This document shows positions 1 through 6,209 of a DNA stretch of 7,542 bases, one piece after another. The notes below the pieces were generated by a model. That model saw only the letters and a program-made list of their open reading frames with translations, did not search any database and was not told the origin of the DNA. The DNA lies in NCBI GenBank assembly GCA_002869425.1, contig PKSZ01000383.1, positions 1 to 7,542 on the forward strand, in the 5' to 3' direction. A program made the position numbers and the translations under genes. Origin of the DNA: Marinilabiliales bacterium. GTDB lineage: Bacteria > Bacteroidota > Bacteroidia > Bacteroidales > BM523. Numbering within the stretch: the first letter of the stretch is position 1; each line of letters begins with the position of its first letter.

Positions 1-3000
1 CAATAATTTAATTGCTTCCATTTTTGCTTCAGCTGAATTTGCAATACCATTAACACCAAGCTTTTTCATTATTCCGATAATTTGCTGAGTGGAATCTAAC
101 TCGCAAGCAGGTTCAATTCCTTTTTCAAATTCCTGAATAACTTTTTGGGTATTTGTAAAGCTTCCATCCATTTCATATGGTAATGAGGCTGGTAAAATAA
201 GGTCAGCCTTTTCGGCAGTAGCTGTCATAAAATAATCCTGAACCATTACAAAATCCGCTTTCGCTATTTTGTTTTCAATGTCATTCTTATCTACAGCACA
301 ACCCACAGGATCTTCACCAAAAATAAACAGGTTGCTAAACTCACCCTTATCGAACTTATCTGCCATACAAGCCTCAATCTTTGCCGGCATAGCATCCATT
401 TTCCAAACCTGCTTTAACTTAGCGGCAAAATCCTTATTTTCAAGGCACTGACCACCAACACCTGTGTAAGGCCTTGCTCCCATATCAAAAATACCTTGTG
501 CATTGTTCTTTTCTTTCAGAGATACTAGGCCATTTGCTGTTTTGCCTAGTTTTCCTGTAATCATAGCTAAGTGGAAAAGCTCCTTGCTTGTTGCTGCAGA
601 AATTTCTTTCTCAGAGAATACAATAATTGCATTTAGCTCCTTATTGTAATCTTTGGCAAAGTTCTCGATACACTTGCACTGACAGCCACAAGCTTTTTTA
701 CAAAGATCTTCATAACTCTCTGCAAGAAGGTTTTTCTTATATTCTTCGAACCCTTCACAATTGTCACCAATGAACATTGCATTTTCCATTCCATTTGACA
801 AAAGATAATGGTTAGCTGCCTTCACAAAATTATAATATGAATCTACCTTGCATACAGAAGACACTTTCTTCTTCATTTTGCTATCTTCTTTTTCTGTAAT
901 GAGTTCAACAGGAACATTGGCTGAATTGATCATAAATCCAACTACTCCATTATCCATATTAATTTCAGAACCCAGCAGATAAACCTTATTTGTATCTTTT
1001 ATCTGATCAAAAGGAACATTGCCCATACTATTGTTTGCATATGCCTCTCCACCATACAAATAATGGAAACTACTTATATTGTTTGTTCCAGCTGCTTGAC
1101 GAGCAAGTTTCTGAACCAAATATATATCTTCATTGCTTAATCTTGCACCAGCAAAAAATGCATTTTTATTCGCACCTGATTTAACTTTTTCTGAAATTAC
1201 GTCGAATGCCTTATCGAAAGAAATTGCTTCAAATTTTCCATTTACTCTCATCAATGGCTTAGTTATTCGACCTGCATCATTTATTGCACGATAACCAAAC
1301 TTACCAAATCTGCATAGGTTTCCATCCTTGTTTACATTTCCATTCTTTCCCGTTACACGCATTACAAATCCGCCCTTATGGTGAACTGTAATCTCGCATC
1401 CAACAGAGCAAAAATTACAAACTGTATCAAAAGTATCCATTTTAACCGGACCTGGCTTAAACAGAACATTTTCAGAAATCGCTGCAGTTGGGCAAGCAGA
1501 AATACACATACCACATGATTCGCAGTCTGTTTCGGTTAAGCTTTCACCCATTGCAGGTGCAACATAAGTATCAAATCCTCTGTTTACAAGCCCAAGAGCT
1601 CCTGCACCAACAACTTCCTTACAAATTCTTACACAGCGTGAACAAAGCACACATTTATTGTTATCGATTTCAATATAAGGATGAGAAAAATCAAGGTTAT
1701 ACTCATTAAAGTCGCCTTCAAACTTATTTTGCTCTGCTCCATACTCATCGGCATGCTTTTTCAAATCGCATGTAAAATACTCAACACAACCACATTCCAG
1801 GCATCTGTTTGCTTCAGTTCTTGCAACATTTTCGTTTTCGTATCCTAGCTCAACTTCATCAAAATTCAATCGTTTTGCAGGATCTAAAGTTGGCATTTCG
1901 TGCCTCATCTGTTGCTGATAACGGATAACATATTCGTCTTTGGTCTGCTCTCTGAAATTATCTTTGCGACTGATAAACTCTTTTGGTTCAGGCTTTAATT
2001 CTTCACCAGATAAGTATTGATGACAACTTCTGGATGCAATTTTTGCCTGACCCACTGCTTCTATTAAGGTTGCCGGTCCAGTAACACCGTCACCTGCTGC
2101 AAACACATTAGGAATACCTGTTTGCAATGTAGTCTGATCTGCATCTATATCACCCCAGCGATTGGGTTTCAATTCACCATTTGCCGTATTTTTGTTGATA
2201 TCGTCAAGGAAATTGATTTCTGTTTTCTGGCCAATAGCAGCCAGGATATAATCAACCTCAATATCATATTCTGAACCCTCGACAGGTACCGGGCGTCTAC
2301 GACCTGATGCATCAGGCTCACCAAGCTCCATTTTCACAAGAGTCATTGATTTTAGCTTTCCATTCTCATCCTTATTCACACGAACAGGATTGTTCAGAAA
2401 TAAATACTCAACATTTTCCAACTTGGATTCGTGAATCTCAATTGGATTTGCAGGCATTTCTTTCTCTGTACGTCTGTAAACAACTTTAACGTCAGTACTA
2501 CCACAACGAATAGAAGTACGACAACAGTCCATTGCAGTATTTCCTCCACCAACAACTACTACTTTTTTACCAGAGAAATCATATTTCTGACCTGTGATTT
2601 CCATATTCCTTAAGAAATCGATACCTGAATATACACCATCAGCATCTTCACCATCACATCCAAGAAGTGTTCCTCTTTGTGATCCAATGCAAAGAATAGT
2701 AGCATCGTATTTCTCGTTTAATTCTTTATAACTTAGGTTATCGCCGAGTTTCTTGTTGTAAAAAATATTTACACCCAATTCGGTAACATTGTCAACCTCT
2801 TTTTGAAGTAAATCGTTTGGAAGACGATATTCTGGTATACCATAACGCAACCAACCACCTGCAGCAGGTGCTCCTTCATAAATATCGCACTGATGTCCTT
2901 TTTGCTGTAAGAACCATGCTGACGCCAAACCACCAGGTCCTGCTCCAATTACAGCAACTTTCTTTCCTGTTTTGGGTTCCAGTTTAGGAATATACTTGGT

Positions 3001-3552
3001 TGCAGAAGCCAGATCAAAATCAGCTGCAAAGCGCTTCATATAGTCAATTCCAACTCCAGTTCCTTCGTCAAGCAAATTTCGACGACAGGCAGCCTCGCAA
3101 GGCCGTACACAAACACGACCACAAATTGCTGGTAAAGGATTGGTTTCCTTTATCAAAGCAACTGCTTCACTGTACAAGCCCTTCTCAATTAAAGAAATAT
3201 AACCCTGAACATCGACACCTGCAGGACAAGTTTCTTTACAGGGAGCTACACAGTCGGCATAGTGATTACTAACAATAAGATCTATGGCTGTTTTTCTTGC
3301 AGCTTTTACTTTTTCATTGTGAGTATGGATTGTCATTCCTTCGTTAATTCTTGTACTACAAGCAGGTTGCAATCCTTTCATTCCTTCCACTTCAACCACA
3401 CATACAAAGCATGAAGAATATGGTTCCAGGCGTGGATCATGGCATAATGTTGGAATTTCAATTCCATTACGCTTGGCAACAGTAAGAATAGTTTCTCCTT
3501 TTTCACCTGTTACCTTTTTTCCGTTTAATATGATATTTAATTTTTCGCTCAT
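1..3552 (-). CDS. NuoG-type [2Fe-2S] / GltD-NfnB-type FAD-NAD(P)H / 2[4Fe-4S] / FDH-like molybdopterin fusion protein (3' end outside window)
   Basis: The frame is open from an ATG at 3552 to the left edge (1184 codons, no stop), so the C-terminus is missing. Domains in order: [2Fe-2S] ferredoxin at about 1-90 (C37, C48, C51, C65); GltD/NfnB N-terminal Fe-S domain at about 97-160 (H97, C101, C105, C109, then C144, C148, C152, C156); FAD-binding GAGPGGL at 203-209; NAD(P)-binding GGGNTAMD at 335-342 with YRR at 359-361, which suggests NADP(H); second FAD motif at about 480-490 (AAGDG); a Cys motif RCLECGC at 583-589 plus C595; two [4Fe-4S] sites (C634/637/640/644 and C677/680/683/687); and a molybdopterin-oxidoreductase domain with its own [4Fe-4S] site (C712, C715, C719, C747). 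The FDH-type catalytic Cys/Sec is replaced (Y833). It is the last operon gene visible, 33 bp after hydB. The role is inferred: the large electron-transfer subunit of a HydBC-type complex. Databases may label it 'formate dehydrogenase alpha' or 'FAD-dependent oxidoreductase'. Domain calls are strong; the reaction is uncertain. Confidence 0.93.
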   Translation of the reverse strand, partial: MSEKLNIILNGKKVTGEKGETILTVAKRNGIEIPTLCHDPRLEPYSSCFVCVVEVEGMKGLQPACSTRINEGMTIHTHNEKVKAARKTAIDLIVSNHYADCVAPCKETCPAGVDVQGYISLIEKGLYSEAVALIKETNPLPAICGRVCVRPCEAACRRNLLDEGTGVGIDYMKRFAADFDLASATKYIPKLEPKTGKKVAVIGAGPGGLASAWFLQQKGHQCDIYEGAPAAGGWLRYGIPEYRLPNDLLQKEVDNVTELGVNIFYNKKLGDNLSYKELNEKYDATILCIGSQRGTLLGCDGEDADGVYSGIDFLRNMEITGQKYDFSGKKVVVVGGGNTAMDCCRTSIRCGSTDVKVVYRRTEKEMPANPIEIHESKLENVEYLFLNNPVRVNKDENGKLKSMTLVKMELGEPDASGRRRPVPVEGSEYDIEVDYILAAIGQKTEINFLDDINKNTANGELKPNRWGDIDADQTTLQTGIPNVFAAGDGVTGPATLIEAVGQAKIASRSCHQYLSGEELKPEPKEFISRKDNFREQTKDEYVIRYQQQMRHEMPTLDPAKRLNFDEVELGYENENVARTEANRCLECGCVEYFTCDLKKHADEYGAEQNKFEGDFNEYNLDFSHPYIEIDNNKCVLCSRCVRICKEVVGAGALGLVNRGFDTYVAPAMGESLTETDCESCGMCISACPTAAISENVLFKPGPVKMDTFDTVCNFCSVGCEITVHHKGGFVMRVTGKNGNVNKDGNLCRFGKFGYRAINDAGRITKPLMRVNGKFEAISFDKAFDVISEKVKSGANKNAFFAGARLSNEDIYLVQKLARQAAGTNNISSFHYLYGGEAYANNSMGNVPFDQIKDTNKVYLLGSEINMDNGVVGFMINSANVPVELITEKEDSKMKKKVSSVCKVDSYYNFVKAANHYLLSNGMENAMFIGDNCEGFEEYKKNLLAESYEDLCKKACGCQCKCIENFAKDYNKELNAIIVFSEKEISAATSKELFHLAMITGKLGKTANGLVSLKEKNNAQGIFDMGARPYTGVGGQCLENKDFAAKLKQVWKMDAMPAKIEACMADKFDKGEFSNLFIFGEDPVGCAVDKNDIENKIAKADFVMVQDYFMTATAEKADLILPASLPYEMDGSFTNTQKVIQEFEKGIEPACELDSTQQIIGIMKKLGVNGIANSAEAKMEAIKLL

Positions 3553-3585
3553 TTTTTCGGTACTTTTAAATTACTGATTGGGTAA

Positions 3586-5040
3586 TTAACTTAATTTAAT
3601 TGCATCGAACTTACATCTTGAATAGCAGTCTCCGCACTTAATACAATCGTCCTGACGGATGAAATGAACTTCTTTGCGTTCACCATCAATTGCCTGAACA
3701 GGACATTTCTTTGCACAAACAGTACATCCTGTACACTTATCAGGATCAACTTCGTATGTAAGCAATTGCTTACAATTTAGTGCTGGACATTTTTTATCCC
3801 TGATGTGAGCTTCATATTCATGGCGGAAATACTTAATGGTTGTCAGGACAGGATTTGGAGCTGTCTGACCCAATCCACACAATGAACTATCTTTAATCTG
3901 GTAAGCAAGTTCTTCCAGTAATTCAATATCGCCTTCTTTTCCTTTACCTTCTGTAATGCGGGTTAGAATTTCAAGCATTCTCATGGTTCCAATCCTACAA
4001 AAAGTACATTTGCCGCAGGATTCCTTTTGTGTAAAATCCAGGAAGAAACGTGCAACATCAACCATACATGTTGTTTCATCCATAACAACCATACCACCGG
4101 ATCCCATAATGGCACCTGTAGCATTTACCTGATCATAATCTACTTCTGTATGAATTAAATGCTTTGGAATACAACCACCTGAAGGGCCACCCAACTGAAC
4201 AGCCTTAAACTGCTTATCGTCCTGAATTCCTCCTCCGAGTTTAAAAATAATATCTTCGATTGTCATTCCCATAGGAACTTCAACAAGTCCACCTCTCTTT
4301 ATTTTTCCTGTTATAGCAAAAACCTTCGTTCCCTTACTCTTTTCACTTCCGTATTTAGCATATGCCTGTGGTCCGTTATGGATAATCCATGGAATATTGG
4401 CAAAAGTTTCCACATTGTTGATGTTACTAGGCTTTCTCCACAATCCTGCTTCAGCAGGGAAAGGAGGTCTTTTCCTTGGCATTCCTCTTTCACCTTCAAT
4501 GGATGCCATCAATGCAGTTTCTTCACCGCAAACAAAAGCACCGGCACCTTCTTTGACATATATATCGAGATTAAAACCTTCAATACCACAGATATTTTTA
4601 CCTAGATATCCTTTTTGTCTGGCCTGTTCGAGTGCAATATTCAAGCGTTTGATCGCCAATGGATATTCCGCACGACAGTAGATTACACCACCTGTAGCGC
4701 CAATTGCATAACCGCCAATAACCATACCTTCAATTACAGCATGAGGATCTCCCTCAAGCAATGATCTGTCCATAAATGCACCCGGGTCGCCCTCATCCGC
4801 ATTACAGATTATATACTTTTCATCATTTTTTGAATTGAATGCAAATTTCCATTTCATTCCGGTTGGGAAACCTCCCCCACCTCGTCCACGGATTCCTGAA
4901 TCCAAAACATCCTGAATGATCTGCTCCTGAGAAATTTTCTCTTCTGCAATTCTCTTCAATGCCTTGTATCCATCCTTAGCTTCATATTCTTCCAATACTT
5001 CAGGATCTATCATACCACAATGGCGAAGTGCAATCTTCAC
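3586..5040 (-). CDS. hydB: HydB/NuoF-type NADH-binding flavoprotein, main part (downstream of an in-frame stop)
   Basis: This is the FMN/NADH subunit of HydABC-type or FDH-type soluble complexes; it oxidises or reduces NAD(H) at FMN and passes electrons into the Fe-S chain. Residues are numbered from the GTG at 5040: glycine-rich nucleotide/FMN loop at 51-64 (RGRGGGGFPTGMKW), NADEGDPGAF at 80-89, NuoF-type [4Fe-4S] ligands C342, C345, C348 and C388, and a C-terminal 2[4Fe-4S] ferredoxin domain (C436/439/442/446 and C466/469/472/476). That C-terminal ferredoxin domain is typical of HydB and absent from complex I NuoF. H407, H412, C418 and C423 could form the zinc site reported in HydB structures. 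The GTG is only the first usable start after the TAG at 5155-5157. It has no clear ribosome binding site, and the 38 codons before it continue the HydB alignment in the same frame. The true gene was therefore probably 5364-3586 (592 positions). Whether this piece is translated alone, by readthrough, or not at all is unknown. Confidence 0.9.
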   Translation of the reverse strand: MKIALRHCGMIDPEVLEEYEAKDGYKALKRIAEEKISQEQIIQDVLDSGIRGRGGGGFPTGMKWKFAFNSKNDEKYIICNADEGDPGAFMDRSLLEGDPHAVIEGMVIGGYAIGATGGVIYCRAEYPLAIKRLNIALEQARQKGYLGKNICGIEGFNLDIYVKEGAGAFVCGEETALMASIEGERGMPRKRPPFPAEAGLWRKPSNINNVETFANIPWIIHNGPQAYAKYGSEKSKGTKVFAITGKIKRGGLVEVPMGMTIEDIIFKLGGGIQDDKQFKAVQLGGPSGGCIPKHLIHTEVDYDQVNATGAIMGSGGMVVMDETTCMVDVARFFLDFTQKESCGKCTFCRIGTMRMLEILTRITEGKGKEGDIELLEELAYQIKDSSLCGLGQTAPNPVLTTIKYFRHEYEAHIRDKKCPALNCKQLLTYEVDPDKCTGCTVCAKKCPVQAIDGERKEVHFIRQDDCIKCGDCYSRCKFDAIKLS

Positions 5041-5157
5041 CTGACCATCAAAATACTCATCATCCTTTGTTTCGAAAAGATCTGTTTTTACAACATAATC
5101 CTTAATCGGTTCATCTTTTGAAATATGCTCTTCCAGTATTTCAACAGCTTTAGCCTA
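5041..5157 (-). other. In-frame amber codon and open linker joining the two HydB fragments
   Basis: The TAG occupies 5155-5157. The next 38 codons (5154-5041) are open in the same frame and encode plausible HydB sequence, beginning AKAVEILEEHI and ending FDGQ just before the GTG at 5040. They contain no ATG or GTG. The upstream residues (LYGEID) and downstream residues read as one continuous thioredoxin-fold segment, with a single residue replaced by the stop. One base change from GAG, AAG or CAG would create it. No frameshift is needed and no other stop interrupts the gene. The only three other complete genes' stops in the window (hydC, hydB, DUF2279-like) are all TAA, so TAG usage cannot be judged here. 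Confidence 0.9.
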
Positions 5158-5364
5158 ATCAATTTCTCCGTACAAATAAGAACCTGTTTCATCAATTACT
5201 TCGACCAGTGGCTCACGGAAACACATACCCACACAACTGGTTTTCTTTAGTTCAATATCTAAATTCTCAGCCTCTTTAAGCGCTTTTATTTTTTCGTAAA
5301 CTTTATTGGCGCCGGCAGCGATTCCGCAGCTACCCAAACCAACAATTACTTGTTTCGTTTTCAT
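5155..5364 (-). CDS. hydB: Truncated N-terminal thioredoxin-like [2Fe-2S] domain of HydB (HndB-like), ended by in-frame TAG
   Basis: This 69-residue frame begins 14 bp after hydC. It matches the first part of the thioredoxin-like ferredoxin domain found at the N-terminus of HydB and as the separate HndB subunit of NADP-reducing hydrogenases. Visible Cys residues are C13 (GSCGIAAGA), C44 and C48 (TSCVGMC). Loop 1 holds only one Cys, as I recall for HndB, rather than the CxxxxC of NuoE. HndB is about 120 residues, and here the final strand and helix of the fold lie beyond the stop (positions 5041-5154, same frame). So this is a split HydB rather than a natural free-standing subunit. The ATG at 5364 is supported by an AAGGA at 5371-5375, six bases upstream. 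On its own the fragment would probably not fold or hold a stable cluster. Confidence 0.8.
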   Translation of the reverse strand: MKTKQVIVGLGSCGIAAGANKVYEKIKALKEAENLDIELKKTSCVGMCFREPLVEVIDETGSYLYGEID

Positions 5365-5370
5365 GGCAAA

Positions 5371-5375
5371 TCCTT
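5371..5375 (-). promoter_or_regulatory. Shine-Dalgarno-like site for the HydB start
   Basis: AAGGA lies six bases before the ATG at 5364 in the 14-base gap after hydC. The other genes in the window show no such clear site, as is common in Bacteroidota. It supports 5364 as the original hydB start. Confidence 0.5.
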
Positions 5376-5378
5376 TTC

Positions 5379-5897
5379 TTAGTTACTTTCTTTGATTCTA
5401 ATTTCTTTAATTACTTTCACAGCATCGCTGCCTTTGAGTTTCCCGTAGGTTTCGCTGCCGATCATCATAACGGGTGCCAAAGAACAACATCCTAAGCAAG
5501 CAACTGATTCGAGAGTAAACAAACCATCTTCTGTGGTTTCCCCATCCTCTACATTGAGTGTTTCACGCAATGCATCTGTAATTGCTCCTGCATTCTGAAC
5601 GTGACAAGCAGTTCCATGGCAAACTTTAACAATATGCTTTCCTACAGGATTTAATCTAAACTGGGCATAAAATGTAGCAACACCGTACATATCACTCAGT
5701 TTAATTCCTGTTTCATTTGCCAACTTTTGAAATACTTCCCGGGGAATATATCCATATTCCTCCTGAGCTCCCTGAAGTAACGGAATAATATTTCCCTTTT
5801 TATTCTTATACTTCTCAAGTAATGGATCGATCAATGATAAGTCGACCTGATCCTGCGATGTTATTTCGCCTTCAATTTTAATCCTTTGAACTCGCAT
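5379..5897 (-). CDS. hydC: NuoE/HydC-type [2Fe-2S] subunit of an NADH-linked soluble complex
   Basis: This 172-residue protein has the usual NuoE/HydC layout: a helical N-terminal half (about 20-85, with the family motif GVATFYAQF at 72-80) and a C-terminal thioredoxin-like domain. Its [2Fe-2S] ligands are visible as C93 and C98 (CHGTAC) and C134 and C138 (CLGCC). C137 is an extra Cys inside the second loop. Length is normal for the family (about 150-180). NuoE/HydC partners NuoF/HydB and holds a [2Fe-2S] cluster close to the FMN. It is the first gene of the operon, 14 bp before the hydB N-terminal fragment, and is preceded by a Bacteroidota-type promoter with a 5' leader of roughly 50 bases. 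The start ATG lacks a Shine-Dalgarno sequence. With a HydB that has a C-terminal ferredoxin domain, HydC is a better name than NuoE; this is not respiratory complex I. Confidence 0.93.
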   Translation of the reverse strand: MRVQRIKIEGEITSQDQVDLSLIDPLLEKYKNKKGNIIPLLQGAQEEYGYIPREVFQKLANETGIKLSDMYGVATFYAQFRLNPVGKHIVKVCHGTACHVQNAGAITDALRETLNVEDGETTEDGLFTLESVACLGCCSLAPVMMIGSETYGKLKGSDAVKVIKEIRIKESN

Positions 5898-5951
5898 GGT
5901 TTGTAAAATTATGGGTTACTTATAGTTAGGTTAATATTTTTGCTTCACTAA

Positions 5952-5985
5952 CAAACTTAAAAATTATGCGGCTACATTTACCAAA
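5952..5985 (-). promoter_or_regulatory. Predicted Bacteroidota sigma-ABfr promoter for the hydC-hydB-fusion operon
   Basis: On the minus strand a TTTG (5985-5982) is followed 22 bases later by TAAGTTTG (5959-5952), a perfect match to the Bacteroidota -7 consensus TAnnTTTG with a near-standard -33 element and spacing. Transcription would begin around 5945, giving a leader of about 50 bases before the hydC ATG at 5897. Confidence 0.6.
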
Positions 5986-6107
5986 GAGCGATATGTTAAA
6001 GAAAATAGAGTGAAAGAGGCCTTGTATTATCATGCAGTTCAACTAATTAGACGAATTCTAAATACGCAAAAACCAGTGCATTTTAATTCTGATTTTCAGT
6101 CTATTAA

Positions 6108-6134
6108 TTGACTTGAAATATTTCACTAACTTTA
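6108..6134 (+). promoter_or_regulatory. Weak candidate promoter for the DUF2279-like gene
   Basis: TAACTTTA (6127-6134) matches seven of eight positions in form to TAnnTTTG, with a TTG at 6108-6110 and a 16-base gap, shorter than usual. A second, poorer candidate is TAGGTTGT at 6173-6180 with TTTG at 6152-6155. The assignment is uncertain. Confidence 0.3.
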
Positions 6135-6209
6135 CATTCTTAAGCAATTGTTTTGATTTGAAATAACTGTATTAGGTTGTAAAACATCTTTTACTGCAAA
6201 TACAAAAAA

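Larger units (their letters stand above)
5898..6209. other. Divergent intergenic region between hydC and the DUF2279-like gene
   Basis: These 312 AT-rich bases lie between two divergently transcribed genes. They hold a convincing minus-strand promoter for the operon (5952-5985) and a weaker plus-strand promoter candidate (6108-6134). I saw no tRNA-like structure, strong hairpin, riboswitch or operator palindrome. A 58-codon open frame without an ATG (5935-6111, plus strand) is present but I do not call it a gene. Confidence 0.7.

Noticed and set aside
990..3272. Several plus-strand open frames of 60-90 codons within 990-3272
   Set aside because: They lie antisense to the continuous, motif-rich fusion gene, have compositions typical of reverse-strand shadows (rich in His, Gln, Leu, Ser), and match no family I know.
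4311..4681. Open frames on both strands within the hydB core
   Set aside because: They overlap the conserved NuoF coding frame out of phase and show no recognisable features.
5155..5157. UAG decoded as pyrrolysine or a recoded genetic code
   Set aside because: The residue sits in an ordinary redox protein of a probable Bacteroidota, no pyrrolysine genes or phage genes are visible, and no recoding hairpin is apparent downstream. A nonsense mutation or sequencing error is simpler.
5155..5364. The 69-residue ferredoxin-like frame as a genuine separate HndB-type subunit
   Set aside because: HndB subunits are about 120 residues with a complete thioredoxin fold; here the missing part of the fold continues in the same frame right after the TAG and belongs to the HydB alignment.
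1..5897. Part of a respiratory complex I (nuo) operon
   Set aside because: HydB carries a C-terminal 2[4Fe-4S] domain and an N-terminal thioredoxin-like domain absent from NuoF, the large subunit contains a GltD module, and no membrane subunit genes are present.
5935..6111. A 58-codon open frame on the plus strand in the divergent intergenic region, with protein-like composition (for example KERYVKENRVKEALYYH)
   Set aside because: It has no ATG and only internal GTG/TTG codons, overlaps the predicted hydC operon promoter, and I recognise no family. It could be a gene remnant, but chance in AT-rich DNA is equally likely.
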